Assembly (NCBI RefSeq): GCF_002836055.1
Contig: NZ_PJBS01000350.1
Span: 31,685 to 95,684 of the forward strand
Length of the DNA stretch: 64,000 nt
Source of the DNA: Psychroflexus sp. MES1-P1E
GTDB lineage: Bacteria; Bacteroidota; Bacteroidia; Flavobacteriales; Flavobacteriaceae
Direction: 5' to 3'
The notes beneath the pieces were generated by a model. The model searched no databases and was not told the origin of the DNA. It saw only the letters and a list, made by a program, of their open reading frames with translations. A program made the position numbers and the translations under genes. Below, piece by piece: positions 50,900-60,348 of this stretch; the first letter of the stretch is position 1, and every line of letters begins with the position of its first letter.

Positions 50900-52116
50900 A
50901 GCTTAGTTTTAGGCAAACATCAATAAGCAAATTCAAGCTTCATATCACTGGTTCTAAGAGTATTTCCAATAGGTATTTGATTTTAAAGGCCCAGTTTCCT
51001 AATATTGAATTAAGTGGTTTATCCGACTGTGATGATACCCGTGTATTACATAAAGCCTTAACAAGCCTCAAAGAAAATGGCGATGAGATAGATATCCACC
51101 ACGCGGGGACTGCTATGAGATTTTTAACAGCCTATTTGTCTTCGTTGCCTAATTTAGAAGTTGTTTTAAAAGGCAGTAAAAGAATGCATGAGCGTCCAAT
51201 AGGTATTTTGGTAGAAGCTATGCGAGAACTTGGCGGTCATATCAAATATTTGGGCAACGACGGTTTTCCTCCGCTTAAGATTCGTGGAGAATCTTTACAT
51301 AAGGATAAAATTTCTATACCAGCTAGTGTGAGCAGCCAGTATATTACTGCACTCATGTTAATTGCTCCTTCTTTTAAAAATGGACTCTCTATTTACTTAC
51401 AGTCAAAGGTAACCTCAAAGCCCTATTTGATGATGACTGCCGTAGCATTAAAATCTATTGGTGTTGAAGTAGATTTACAGGAATCGCATATTCAAGTACA
51501 TCCGAAGACCAAAATTGAACCCAAAACTATTGCTGTAGAATCAGACTGGAGCTCAGCATCTTATTTTTACAGTTGTTTAGCTTTGATGGATCATGGAGAA
51601 TTTGAACTTTCTACATTCCAAAAAAATAGCCTACAAGGCGATTCCAAAGTGGCAGAGTTTTATAAACTTTTCGGCATTGAAACTCGATTTAATGGGGATT
51701 CTATATTAATTTCAAAAAAAGGAGGAGTATTGCTTCCCGAAAAAATTGAATTGGACCTCAATGACACTCCAGATCTTGCTCAAACTATTGCAGTAACTTG
51801 TTTAGGGCTTAATATAGCCTGTAATTTAACTGGCTTACATACTTTGAAGGTGAAAGAAACCGATAGGCTGGTGGCTCTTAAGACTGAAATTGAAAAATTT
51901 GGTGCTGAAGTAGAAATTTCCAACGAATCTTTGCAATTAAGCCCTAAGGCTAATCTTAAGGAATCCGTTTCTGTACAGACCTACCAAGACCATAGAATGG
52001 CAATGGCATTTGCCCCATTAGCTATAAAAGTAGATTTGACTATATTAAATCCAGAGGTTGTCTCAAAATCATTTCCAGACTTTTGGGGAAAAATAAAAGC
52101 ACTTGGTATCCAGTAA
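50896..52116 (+). CDS. aroA: 3-phosphoshikimate 1-carboxyvinyltransferase
   Basis: AroA (EPSP synthase) adds the enolpyruvyl group of PEP to shikimate-3-phosphate. The 406-aa protein shows the substrate-binding GSKSISNRYLILKA, HAGTAMRFLTAYLS, the RPIGILVEAMRELGG block, SSQYITALMLIAP, DWSSASYFYS, DLNDTPDLAQTIAVTCLG, LKVKETDRLVAL and the C-terminal TYQDHRMAMAFAPLA. It is shorter than the E. coli enzyme (427), as is usual in Bacteroidota. Its start overlaps the small membrane protein gene. Confidence 0.94.
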   Translation: MKLSFRQTSISKFKLHITGSKSISNRYLILKAQFPNIELSGLSDCDDTRVLHKALTSLKENGDEIDIHHAGTAMRFLTAYLSSLPNLEVVLKGSKRMHERPIGILVEAMRELGGHIKYLGNDGFPPLKIRGESLHKDKISIPASVSSQYITALMLIAPSFKNGLSIYLQSKVTSKPYLMMTAVALKSIGVEVDLQESHIQVHPKTKIEPKTIAVESDWSSASYFYSCLALMDHGEFELSTFQKNSLQGDSKVAEFYKLFGIETRFNGDSILISKKGGVLLPEKIELDLNDTPDLAQTIAVTCLGLNIACNLTGLHTLKVKETDRLVALKTEIEKFGAEVEISNESLQLSPKANLKESVSVQTYQDHRMAMAFAPLAIKVDLTILNPEVVSKSFPDFWGKIKALGIQ

Positions 52117-52161
52117 AACCGCTGATTTGAAACTTATTAAGCTAAATAAACAATAAAACAC

Positions 52162-52193
52162 TTGACATCGCCTATCTCACGATAGTATATTTG
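52162..52193 (+). promoter_or_regulatory. queA promoter
   Basis: TTGACA (52162-52167) and TATATTTG (52186-52193, exact TAnnTTTG) are 18 bp apart, followed by a 23-nt leader. Between them CTATC-tcac-GATAG (52172-52185) forms a small inverted repeat. This is the best complete promoter in the window. Confidence 0.65.
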
Positions 52194-52216
52194 CATTTTT
52201 AAAAAAATATCAGACT

Positions 52217-53272
52217 ATGGGAATGAAACTTTCACAATTCGAATATACTTTACCTGAAAACCTTTTAGCAGAATTTCCCTCAGAACATAGAGACGAAGCT
52301 AAGCTGATGGTGATAAACCGTAAAGATGGTTCAATTGAGCATAAAATATTTAAAGACGTTATTAATTACTTTGATGAAAAAGACGTCATGGTGTTTAATA
52401 ACACCAAAGTTTTTCCTGCAAGACTTTACGGTAACAAAGAAAAAACCGGTGCAAAAATCGAAGTATTTTTGCTTAGAGAACTCAATCCTGAAACCAGACT
52501 TTGGGATGTTTTGGTAGATCCTGCCAGAAAAATAAGAATTGGTAACAAACTTTATTTTGGTGAAGATGAAAGTTTAGTAGCAGAGGTCATCGATAATACT
52601 ACTAATAGAGGAAGAACTCTACGTTTTCTTTACGATGGTTCTTACCAAGATTTTAGAGCTAAGTTAACTGAGCTTGGACAAACTCCACTTCCAAAATACA
52701 TCACAAGAGATGTAGTACCAGAAGATGCAGAACGTTATCAAACTATTTATGCAAAAGAAGAAGGGGCTGTTGCTGCACCTACCGCTGGGCTTCACTTTTC
52801 CAAACACCTTTTAAAGCGTTTAGAAATTAAAGGAATTGATTTTGCAGAAGTTACCCTTCATATAGGTTTAGGGACTTTTAGTCCTGTAGAGGTTGAAGAT
52901 TTATCTAAACATAAAATGGACAGCGAACAAATTAAGGTAGATGAAAAGGCAACATCTATTATTAACAACGCCAAGTCAGAAAAAAGAAAAATTTGTGCGG
53001 TAGGTACAACCGTAATGAGAACAATAGAAAGCACTGTAAGTTCTAATCGTAGGCTAAATGAATTTACTGGCTGGACCAATAAGTTTATTTTTCCTCCTTA
53101 TGATTTTAAAATTGCAAACTGCATGATTACTAATTTCCACATGCCAAAATCAACATTGTTGATGATGGTATCTGCCTTTGCAGGTCATGAACTCATGGAA
53201 AAAGCTTATAAGGAAGCTATAGAAGAAAACTATAAGTTTTACTCTTATGGAGATGCTATGCTAATCATATAA
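52217..53272 (+). CDS. queA: S-adenosylmethionine:tRNA ribosyltransferase-isomerase
   Basis: QueA transfers the ribosyl part of S-adenosylmethionine to preQ1 in tRNA to make epoxyqueuosine. The 351-aa sequence has [88 protein letters not shown] and [25 protein letters not shown], all family blocks. An ATG two codons in is an equally good start. It is a single-gene unit with promoter and terminator. No other queuosine gene is in the window. Confidence 0.95.
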   Translation: MGMKLSQFEYTLPENLLAEFPSEHRDEAKLMVINRKDGSIEHKIFKDVINYFDEKDVMVFNNTKVFPARLYGNKEKTGAKIEVFLLRELNPETRLWDVLVDPARKIRIGNKLYFGEDESLVAEVIDNTTNRGRTLRFLYDGSYQDFRAKLTELGQTPLPKYITRDVVPEDAERYQTIYAKEEGAVAAPTAGLHFSKHLLKRLEIKGIDFAEVTLHIGLGTFSPVEVEDLSKHKMDSEQIKVDEKATSIINNAKSEKRKICAVGTTVMRTIESTVSSNRRLNEFTGWTNKFIFPPYDFKIANCMITNFHMPKSTLLMMVSAFAGHELMEKAYKEAIEENYKFYSYGDAMLII

Positions 53273-53291
53273 CATTCTTCTTATTGACTAA

Positions 53292-53327
53292 AAAAAAGGG
53301 GCTGTCTTTCTAGATAGCCCCTTTTTT
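53292..53327. terminator. Bidirectional terminator between queA and rlmH
   Basis: AAAAAAGGGGCT (53292-53303) pairs with AGCCCCTTTTTT (53316-53327). The stem extends inwards by GTCT/AGAT to a TTCT loop. GC-rich core with A and T tracts on both sides suits termination in both directions between convergent genes. Confidence 0.85.
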
Positions 53328-53799
53328 ATTCATGATGGTAAGGGAGGTTGTTTAAAATGGAAAAAGCCCTGTAGAGTTGTTCTGTAAAAAATAACCTGAT
53401 CATCTGGTGGGAGAATGTCATTTTGGACAGCGACACTTTTTGATTTGCTCTTTTGTAAACGGCTTCAGAAAAACCGTAAGGTCCTCCAACCACAAAAACC
53501 AATTGCTTCAAACCTGAGTTCATCCGTTTTTGTATCCAATCGGAGAATTTTAATGATGTAAATTCTGTTCCCTTATCGTCCAAAAGAACCAAAAAATCTG
53601 AAGTGGATATTTTTTTCAAAATGAGTTCTCCTTCTTTCTCTTTTTGAAGAGCGATATCCATATTCTTGGTTTTTTTTAAATCAGGAATAACGTCCGCCTT
53701 GTAGTTTACAAAATGAGAAAGGCGATTTTGATATTCTGTGGCCAGGTTTTGAACCTGAGCGTTGTCGGTCTTACCAACTAGGAGCAATGTGATGGTCAT
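53326..53799 (-). CDS. rlmH: 23S rRNA (pseudouridine1915-N3)-methyltransferase
   Basis: RlmH methylates pseudouridine 1915 in helix 69 of 23S rRNA. The 157-aa SPOUT protein has the trefoil-knot blocks FVVGGPYGFSEAVYKRANQKVSLSKMTFSHQMIRLFFTEQLYRAFSI and ends in the typical LPYHHE. The frame runs 11 codons further upstream; the ATG at 53799 (MTITLLLVGKT) matches the family start. It is divergent from nadC, whose promoter lies just upstream. Confidence 0.95.
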   Translation of the reverse strand: MTITLLLVGKTDNAQVQNLATEYQNRLSHFVNYKADVIPDLKKTKNMDIALQKEKEGELILKKISTSDFLVLLDDKGTEFTSLKFSDWIQKRMNSGLKQLVFVVGGPYGFSEAVYKRANQKVSLSKMTFSHQMIRLFFTEQLYRAFSILNNLPYHHE

Positions 53800-53814
53800 C
53801 CGTATAAAAAAGAT

Positions 53815-53822
53815 TAACTTTG
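53815..53822 (+). promoter_or_regulatory. -7 promoter element of the nadC-priA operon
   Basis: TAACTTTG, a TAnnTTTG match, 24 nt before the nadC ATG at 53847. It overlaps the TTG that opens the longer frame, excluding that start. Confidence 0.55.
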
Positions 53823-53846
53823 TTGGAGACAAAAATAGAAAACAGA

Positions 53847-54704
53847 ATGATTAGTGAAAAGCAATTGGCAGAAGAAGTTCAGATTATCATTCAAAATGCT
53901 ATTAGAGAAGACATCGGAGAAGGAGATCATTCTAGCCTAGCCTGCATTCCAGAAAATGCCATGGGAAAAGCCAAATTATTGGTAAAAGATGTAGGAATTA
54001 TAGCTGGAATTAATTTTGCAGAGCAAGTTTTTAATTATGTTGATCCTTCTTTAAAGATTGATAAACTGATGCAAGATGGAGACTCCATGTCATATGGGGA
54101 TATTGCTTTTTATATCTCGGGTTCGAGTAGGTCCATTCTAAAATCTGAACGCCTAGCACTCAATGCCATGCAACGAATGAGTGCAATTGCAACTAAAACA
54201 CATCAATTTTACTCACTTTTAAAAGATTATAAAACCAAAATTTTAGATACTCGTAAAACCACGCCAGGCTTTAGAGCTCCTGAGAAACAAGCTGTAAAAA
54301 TTGGAGGTGGAGAAAATCATAGGTTTGCCTTGTATGATATGATCATGCTTAAAGATAACCACATTGATTTTGCTGGTGGTATTTCAGAGGCTATACAGAA
54401 AACCTTAAATTATCTTAAGTCCAAAGATTTAGACCTTAAAATAGTAGTAGAAGCAAGGTCGCTTTCAGAAGTAGACGAAATTCTTAAAAACGATGGGGTT
54501 TATAGGATCCTTTTGGACAATTTCAATTTTGAAGAAACCAAAAAAGCAGTCGAACTTATTGACGGAAAATGTTTCACAGAATCTAGTGGTGGTATTACTT
54601 TAGAAACAGCTCAACACTATGCAGAATGTGGTGTAGATTTTATTTCTAGTGGGGCACTTACACATTCTGTTCATAATCTAGATCTTAGCCTAAAAGCCAT
54701 TTAA
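53847..54704 (+). CDS. nadC: Nicotinate-nucleotide pyrophosphorylase (carboxylating)
   Basis: NadC (quinolinate phosphoribosyltransferase) makes nicotinate mononucleotide from quinolinate and PRPP. The 285-aa protein shows AIREDIGEGDHSS, SERLALNAMQRMSAIAT, ILDTRKTTPGFRAPEKQAVKIGGGENHRFALYDMIMLKDNHI, VVEARSLSEV and SSGGITLETA with ISSGALTHS. The start at 53847 is chosen because the longer TTG start lies in the promoter. It is the first gene of a run of five closely spaced genes. Confidence 0.95.
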   Translation: MISEKQLAEEVQIIIQNAIREDIGEGDHSSLACIPENAMGKAKLLVKDVGIIAGINFAEQVFNYVDPSLKIDKLMQDGDSMSYGDIAFYISGSSRSILKSERLALNAMQRMSAIATKTHQFYSLLKDYKTKILDTRKTTPGFRAPEKQAVKIGGGENHRFALYDMIMLKDNHIDFAGGISEAIQKTLNYLKSKDLDLKIVVEARSLSEVDEILKNDGVYRILLDNFNFEETKKAVELIDGKCFTESSGGITLETAQHYAECGVDFISSGALTHSVHNLDLSLKAI

Positions 54705-54705
54705 T

Positions 54706-55629
54706 ATGGCTATTGAAATAAGTGATACATTAAAGAAAATACCACTTATAAGTCGAGTAGCTTACTGGTCAAATCAACTAAAACTCCCAGGCTTAGGTGG
54801 TCTTACATTGTATGACTTATTAAGTCTGTATATCTCCGGTATTATCAAAGGAACGTTTTCAACTCGTGCGGGGTCCATTGCTTTTAGCTTTTTTATGGCT
54901 ATTTTCCCTTTTTTGCTTTTTATTTTAAATCTGATACCGTTTGTCTGGTTTATCGATGATTTCCAGCAAGAATTACTTAACTATTTTGAAGAATTATTGC
55001 CACCTCAAACCTCAGGTTTATTTCAGGATATTTTTTTTGATATAGCCAACAATCCTAGAGCGGGTCTCTTGTCTTTTGTTTTTGTTTTATCTATTTTCCT
55101 TATGTCTAACGGGGTAAACGCAATTTTCACAGGCTTTGAATTTTCGTATCATACCAAAATTAACAGGACAATTATTAGACAATATATAGTAGCAGTTAGT
55201 GTTGCTATAATTGTTGCTATACTATTATTAATTGCTGTTATAGCGACGGTTTATTTTAGCTTTGTTATAGATCAGTTCACAAGTATTGGAGTTGTTGGAG
55301 ATTCTTTACTATTGGCTAGATACGGTAGGTTTGCTATTTTGATAATAGTCTTGATTCTTGGAATCTCTATCTTATATTACTTTGGAACAAGAGAAGGTAG
55401 GAAAACCCGTTTTCTTTCTCCTGGATCCTTTTTTACAACTATTTTAATTGTTTTGACTACCTATTTATTTTCCATTTATGTTGAAAACTTTAGTTCCTAC
55501 AACAAACTATATGGTTCCATTGGAGCTTTGTTAATATTGATGTTATATATTTGGTTAAATTCAAATATTTTGCTGCTAGGTTTTGAACTCAACGGAGCCT
55601 TATATAATTTAAAACGAAAATCTAAATAA
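54706..55629 (+). CDS. YihY/BrkB family membrane protein
   Basis: A 307-aa inner-membrane protein of the YihY/virulence factor BrkB family with about six transmembrane helices. The family blocks FSTRAGSIAFSFFMAIFPFLLFILNLIPF near the N-terminus and LYGSIGALLILMLYIWLNSNILLLGFELNGAL near the C-terminus are clear. Despite old names such as ribonuclease BN, no enzymatic role is supported. It starts 1 nt after nadC. Confidence 0.9.
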   Translation: MAIEISDTLKKIPLISRVAYWSNQLKLPGLGGLTLYDLLSLYISGIIKGTFSTRAGSIAFSFFMAIFPFLLFILNLIPFVWFIDDFQQELLNYFEELLPPQTSGLFQDIFFDIANNPRAGLLSFVFVLSIFLMSNGVNAIFTGFEFSYHTKINRTIIRQYIVAVSVAIIVAILLLIAVIATVYFSFVIDQFTSIGVVGDSLLLARYGRFAILIIVLILGISILYYFGTREGRKTRFLSPGSFFTTILIVLTTYLFSIYVENFSSYNKLYGSIGALLILMLYIWLNSNILLLGFELNGALYNLKRKSK

Positions 55630-55636
55630 TAAAATT

Positions 55637-56197
55637 ATGAAATCAATTTATGTTCTTATGATGGCTCTTATAACGACTATGCCATCTATCGCTCAAACTG
55701 AAGTTGCAGGTGTAAACCTTCCTAACACATTAGAAGTTGGAGAAACTCAATTAACTTTAAACGGAGCAGGAGTAAGAGAAAAATTCTGGATGGACATGTA
55801 TGTTGGAGGCTTGTATACCAATGTAAAAATGACAGAGGCTTCAAAAGTGATGAATGGGGATGTCCCTATGGCTATTGAACTTCATATTGTTTCTGGTCTA
55901 ATTTCTAGTAAGAAGATGAGTTCTGCCGTGGAGGAAGGTTTCCAAAATTCTACCAAAGGCAATACAAAGCCTTTTCGTCTAAAAATAGATAAATTTATCT
56001 CGTTTTTTTCTGATGAAATTTCAGTTGGGGATGTTTTTGATATTACCTATTTACCTTCTAAAGGAGTTGTGGTGCTTAAGAATAATAATGAGCTGGGAAC
56101 CATTGAAGGTTTAGATTACAAAAAAGCACTCTTTGGAATTTGGTTTTGTGACAAACCAGCAGATAAAGACTTGATGAATGGAATGCTAAGTTTATAG
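55637..56197 (+). CDS. Exported chalcone isomerase-like protein
   Basis: A 186-aa exported protein (signal peptide about 1-19, ending PSIAQ) with the chalcone isomerase-like fold. The blocks VAGVNLPNTLEVGETQLTLNGAGVREKFWMDMYVGGLY and FFSDEISVGDVFDITYLPSKGV are typical of bacterial members. Plant chalcone isomerase evolved from fatty-acid-binding relatives, so ligand binding rather than catalysis is likely. It lies between the YihY gene and a DUF2147 gene. Confidence 0.85.
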   Translation: MKSIYVLMMALITTMPSIAQTEVAGVNLPNTLEVGETQLTLNGAGVREKFWMDMYVGGLYTNVKMTEASKVMNGDVPMAIELHIVSGLISSKKMSSAVEEGFQNSTKGNTKPFRLKIDKFISFFSDEISVGDVFDITYLPSKGVVVLKNNNELGTIEGLDYKKALFGIWFCDKPADKDLMNGMLSL

Positions 56198-56200
56198 TAG

Positions 56201-56626
56201 ATGAAGATTTTAATATATGCAATAGGTTTTCTTTTTGTGAACCTTGTGTCTTCTCAAGAAGTTTTTGGTGAGTGGAAAACTATTGATGATAATACTGGGT
56301 TAGCAAAATCAATAGTAGAGGTTTATGAGCAAAACGGTAAAGTCTTTGGTCGGATCAAAAAAATACTAAAAGAAGAAAAGCGAGATGTGCGTTGTGTATA
56401 TTGTAAAGGTGACCAAAAAAATCAAAAAGTAGAAGGGATGCTGATCTTAAAGAATTTGTCTAAAGATAAAGACAAGTACGAAGGTGGAACTGTAACCGAT
56501 CCTGAAAATGGAAAAACTTATGATGCCAAAATGTGGCTTAATGAGGATGATCCAAACGTTTTGATGGTAAGAGGATATCTGTCTTTTTTGTACAGAACAC
56601 AAGAATGGAAAAGGATTGATGACTAA
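56201..56626 (+). CDS. Exported DUF2147 protein
   Basis: A 141-aa exported protein (signal peptide about 1-18, ending LVSSQ). DUF2147 features are visible: FGEWKTIDDNTGLAKSIVEVYEQNGKVFGRIKKI at the start of the mature part, a CVYCKG pair, the GGTVTDPENGKTYDAKMWL block and a C-terminal RTQEWKRI. The fold is a lipocalin-like barrel and the role is unknown. It starts 3 nt after the chalcone isomerase-like gene. Confidence 0.87.
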   Translation: MKILIYAIGFLFVNLVSSQEVFGEWKTIDDNTGLAKSIVEVYEQNGKVFGRIKKILKEEKRDVRCVYCKGDQKNQKVEGMLILKNLSKDKDKYEGGTVTDPENGKTYDAKMWLNEDDPNVLMVRGYLSFLYRTQEWKRIDD

Positions 56627-56643
56627 TTCTTAAAAGTGGATAG

Positions 56644-59106
56644 ATGCCTTTCTATATTGACGTAATTGTTCCTATTGCTTTAGAACAAAGATTTACATAT
56701 TCTATAACACAACAAGAAAGTGAGCACCTTAAAGTAGGCATGCGTGTTGCTGTCCCATTTGGAAAGCGCAAAGTTTACACTGCCATAGTCGCCAAAATAC
56801 ATGAAAACCCACCTGTCCGTTATGAGGCCAAACCGATTGAAGAAATCTTGGAAAACACTCCCACGGTTACTCTTGAACAATTAAAACTTTGGAAATGGAT
56901 AGCGAATTATTACTTGTGTACAGAAGGTGAAATTTTAAAATCGGCCTTACCTAGTTCTTTATTAATTGAAAGTGAAACTGCTATTGAACCGCATCCCGAT
57001 TTTGATATTCAAACTATAGATGAAGACGAGACACTTACAGATGAAGAGTATTTAATCTTACAAGCACTTCAAAAACAGCCTTTACTTAAGATTGGTGAGA
57101 TTGTCCTTATACTAAACAAGAAGACTATTTTTCCTGTTATAAATTCAATGGCAGAAAAATTTTTAATCCTAGTCAATCAAGAATTTAATAGGCAATACAA
57201 GCCCAAATTAAAGAAATATTTAAAAGTAAAGGAAAGCTTAGGTTCCGAAGAGCATTTGCCAAAACTCATCGAAGAACTGAGTGGAGCTCCAAAGCAAAAG
57301 GAAGCCTTACTGAAATTTTTCAGCTTAAGCGCTCAAAGCCAAAAACCAATTTCTCTTAAAGACTTAAAAGAAAAAGCAGAGGTGTCTGAATCTGTGATAA
57401 AAGCCTTAGTCAGTAAATCTATTTTAGAAGAATATCTAGTCCAAACAGATAGGGTAAAGTTTAAAGGCCATCAAGATAAGCCTAGCATTCAATTTAATCA
57501 ATTTCAACAGAAAGCTTACGAAGATATAGAAAGTGGGTTTAAAACACATCCAGTTTGTTTATTGCAAGGGGTCACATCTTCAGGGAAAACTGAAGTGTAC
57601 ATCAAGTTAATCGACAAAGCCATTCAAGAGGGTAAACAAGTCCTTTATTTGCTTCCTGAGATTGCACTTACAGCGCAACTTATCCAGCGTTTACAGGCTT
57701 ATTTTGGGGATCAAGTTCTTATTTATCACAGTAAATACTCCGTCAATGAAAGAGTAGAAGTTTATAGACATGTTTTGAATGAAACCAAAGGAAAAATTGT
57801 CATTGGTGTTCGTTCTTCTATTTTTCTTCCTTTTAGAAACCTTGGACTTATCGTTGTAGATGAAGCTCACGAAAGTAGTTTTAAACAATTTGATCCAGCA
57901 CCTAGATACCATGCTAGAGATACAGCGATTGTTTTAGCTTCTGTGTTTCAAGCTCAAACACTCTTGGGAACAGCCACTCCTAGTTTAGAAAGTTTCAATA
58001 ATGTAAGGGAGGGGAAGTATGCTTTTGTTCAACTCAACAGACGGTTTGGGAATGTGAAACCCCCAAGTGTTGAGCTTGTAGATTTAAAAGATCAGCAACG
58101 TAAAAAAAAGATGACAGGTCACTTTTCTGAAACCCTACTTAAAGCTATTAGGGAAACTTTAGACCAAGGTCAGCAAGTGATTTTATTTCAGAATCGAAGA
58201 GGATATTCTCCGATTTTGGAGTGTAATACCTGCGGGGATGCTCCACAATGTCTTAATTGTGATGTAAGCCTAACTTACCATAAGCATAATAACACTTTAA
58301 GATGTCATTATTGTGGTTATCATACTGCAATGAAAACCAAGTGTATGGCATGTGGTTCCGTAGATGTGAGTACTAAAGGATTTGGTACAGAGCAGATAGA
58401 GACGGAGTTAAATTCTCTATTTGAAGATAAAGTGATTAAGCGGATGGATTTGGATACTACTCGAGGAAAGTACGCTTATGAACATATTATATCCGCTTTT
58501 CAGAACCGAGAGATCGATATTTTGGTGGGGACTCAGATGCTTACAAAAGGATTGGATTTTAGGCATGTAAAACTCGTTGGAGTTATGAATGCAGATAGCT
58601 TACTGAATTTTCCGGATTTCAGAGCACACGAACGAAGTTTCCAGTTACTGGTTCAAGTTGCAGGAAGAGCTGGAAGGACTCAAGAACAAGGCTTAGTTTT
58701 AATTCAAACGTACAATCCTTATCATAAAATATTACAACAAGTCACCACCAACAACTTTGAAGAAATGTTTAAAGAACAGCTAGATGAGCGGAGGCATTTT
58801 AAGTATCCACCACTTTTTAGGATGATTAAAATCACATTTAAGTCTAGGGACTTCAACAAACTCAATGAAGCATCAGATTGGCTAGCTTTGTATTATAGGC
58901 AAATTTTTAAAGCCAATATTTTAGGTCCAGAATTTCCAGCTATAGCAAGAATAAGAAATGAGTATCATAAAAACCTTATTATAAAAATCCCAGAAAACCA
59001 ATCTTTGAAAAACTCTAAAAAATACATTGAAGCGGGTGTAGATAAGTTTAAGGCGATTGCTCAATTTCGGTCAGTTAAGGTGGTTATTAACGTAGACCCT
59101 TATTAG
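56644..59106 (+). CDS. priA: Primosomal protein N' (replication restart helicase)
   Basis: PriA recognises stalled forks and reloads the replicative helicase. The 820-aa protein has the N-terminal DNA-binding region (about 1-110), the helicase core with Walker A GVTSSGKTEVYIK, the DEAH box VDEAHESSFK and GTATPSLES, eight cysteines in two zinc-binding knuckles (CNTCGDAPQCLNCD and CHYCGYH...CMACGS), motif VI VAGRAGRTQEQG and the C-terminal domain. It is the last gene of the nadC run, 17 nt after the DUF2147 gene. Confidence 0.96.
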   Translation: MPFYIDVIVPIALEQRFTYSITQQESEHLKVGMRVAVPFGKRKVYTAIVAKIHENPPVRYEAKPIEEILENTPTVTLEQLKLWKWIANYYLCTEGEILKSALPSSLLIESETAIEPHPDFDIQTIDEDETLTDEEYLILQALQKQPLLKIGEIVLILNKKTIFPVINSMAEKFLILVNQEFNRQYKPKLKKYLKVKESLGSEEHLPKLIEELSGAPKQKEALLKFFSLSAQSQKPISLKDLKEKAEVSESVIKALVSKSILEEYLVQTDRVKFKGHQDKPSIQFNQFQQKAYEDIESGFKTHPVCLLQGVTSSGKTEVYIKLIDKAIQEGKQVLYLLPEIALTAQLIQRLQAYFGDQVLIYHSKYSVNERVEVYRHVLNETKGKIVIGVRSSIFLPFRNLGLIVVDEAHESSFKQFDPAPRYHARDTAIVLASVFQAQTLLGTATPSLESFNNVREGKYAFVQLNRRFGNVKPPSVELVDLKDQQRKKKMTGHFSETLLKAIRETLDQGQQVILFQNRRGYSPILECNTCGDAPQCLNCDVSLTYHKHNNTLRCHYCGYHTAMKTKCMACGSVDVSTKGFGTEQIETELNSLFEDKVIKRMDLDTTRGKYAYEHIISAFQNREIDILVGTQMLTKGLDFRHVKLVGVMNADSLLNFPDFRAHERSFQLLVQVAGRAGRTQEQGLVLIQTYNPYHKILQQVTTNNFEEMFKEQLDERRHFKYPPLFRMIKITFKSRDFNKLNEASDWLALYYRQIFKANILGPEFPAIARIRNEYHKNLIIKIPENQSLKNSKKYIEAGVDKFKAIAQFRSVKVVINVDPY

Positions 59107-59192
59107 AAGTTTTCATATTTATTTATTAACAAATCCTATACATGTATTAGATTTTCTAGTAGAATTGTATTTTTACATAAAACGACTTACTA

Positions 59193-60146
59193 ATGACAAT
59201 TACACAACTGAAGTATGTTCTCGCTGTAGCGGAGTATAAAAATTTCACCAAAGCTTCAGAAAAGGTTTTTGTAACTCAGCCTACCTTAAGTATGCAAGTT
59301 CAAAAGCTAGAAGAAGAATTGAATGTAAAAATTTTTGATAGAACCAAAAAGCCCATAAAGCTAACTCTTGTTGGGGAGAAAATTATTGAGCAGGCCAAAA
59401 ATATCGTCAATGAAAGTGTAAGGATACAAGATATAGTGGATCAACAAAAGGGCTTTGTGGGTGGAGAATTTAAGCTAGGAATTATCCCTACAGTTATGCC
59501 GACCTTGTTACCCATGTTTCTCAATAATTTTGTAAAAAAGTATCCTAAAATAAATTTGAAAATTGAAGAACTTCATACGGATGTTATCGTAGACAAACTC
59601 ATTGATGGTCATCTAGATGCAGGGATAGCCGCAACTCCACTTGGCAATGAAAAAATTATCGAAAAACCCATATATTATGAGCCGTTCATGGCTTATATAC
59701 CAGAGTCGCATAGGTTATTTGATCAAAAAGAAATAGCTGTAGATGACTTAGATGTAGACGAAGTTTTGCTCCTAGAAGATGGACATTGTTTTAAAGATAA
59801 TATTCTTAACCTTTGTAAGAGTGTCCAAAACCATCCGGATCAAAAACGATTCTATCTTGAAAGTGGTAGTTTTGAAACCTTGATAAAACTATCAGATGAA
59901 GGGCTCGGCATGACATTGCTTCCTTATTTACATACCCTAGATTTGAAAGATGAAAAACAAAAAAATGTGAAGTTTTTTAAAAAACCATATCCTTCTAGAG
60001 AGATAAGTTTGGTCCATCATAAAAATGAATTGAAATCACATATTATAAAAGCTTTACAAGAATCGATCAACTCAATCGTTAGAGCTGCTATTCAATTCCA
60101 GGATATCGAAATTATAAGTCCGTTAAATCAATTTAAACAAAAATAA
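59193..60146 (+). CDS. oxyR: LysR-type hydrogen peroxide sensor OxyR
   Basis: A 317-aa LysR regulator. The N-terminal winged helix (about 1-60) has TQLKYVLAVAEYKNFTKASEKVFVTQPTLS. In the regulatory domain the motif GHCFKDNILNLC places cysteines at residues 199 and 208, the exact numbering and spacing of the redox pair in E. coli OxyR, so peroxide sensing by disulfide formation is strongly supported. Expected targets such as catalase or peroxiredoxin are not in this window. A TAnnTTTA-like element (59168-59175) may be its promoter. SulP follows 201 bp downstream. Confidence 0.93.
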   Translation: MTITQLKYVLAVAEYKNFTKASEKVFVTQPTLSMQVQKLEEELNVKIFDRTKKPIKLTLVGEKIIEQAKNIVNESVRIQDIVDQQKGFVGGEFKLGIIPTVMPTLLPMFLNNFVKKYPKINLKIEELHTDVIVDKLIDGHLDAGIAATPLGNEKIIEKPIYYEPFMAYIPESHRLFDQKEIAVDDLDVDEVLLLEDGHCFKDNILNLCKSVQNHPDQKRFYLESGSFETLIKLSDEGLGMTLLPYLHTLDLKDEKQKNVKFFKKPYPSREISLVHHKNELKSHIIKALQESINSIVRAAIQFQDIEIISPLNQFKQK

Positions 60147-60230
60147 ATTACTGTAATTCAGCGTGTTAAATCATTTTTTTCTAGAATGTGAATTAAAGCT
60201 AATCCTTTCCATCAGTCGGAATTTAAACTC

Positions 60231-60238
60231 TACATTTG
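60231..60238 (+). promoter_or_regulatory. -7 promoter element of the SulP gene
   Basis: TACATTTG, a TAnnTTTG match, about 109 nt before the SulP ATG at 60348. The leader is far longer than for other genes here (13-25 nt or none). Confidence 0.5.
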
Positions 60239-60273
60239 CAAACTTTTTACGAATGTAAATACCGTTAGCTACA

Positions 60274-60348
60274 ATGGAAGATTTTGTCTTTTATCTAACT
60301 TTTTTTCGTAGAAAAAAGGAGTATTTTAATTCAAGCACGCAACACTGA
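60274..60348 (+). other. Possible 24-codon upstream ORF in the SulP leader
   Basis: ATG at 60274 opens MEDFVFYLTFFRRKKEYFNS and ends at TGA 60346-60348, which overlaps the SulP start as TGATG. The overlap would couple translation of the two. A frame of this size can arise by chance, so support is weak. Confidence 0.25.
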
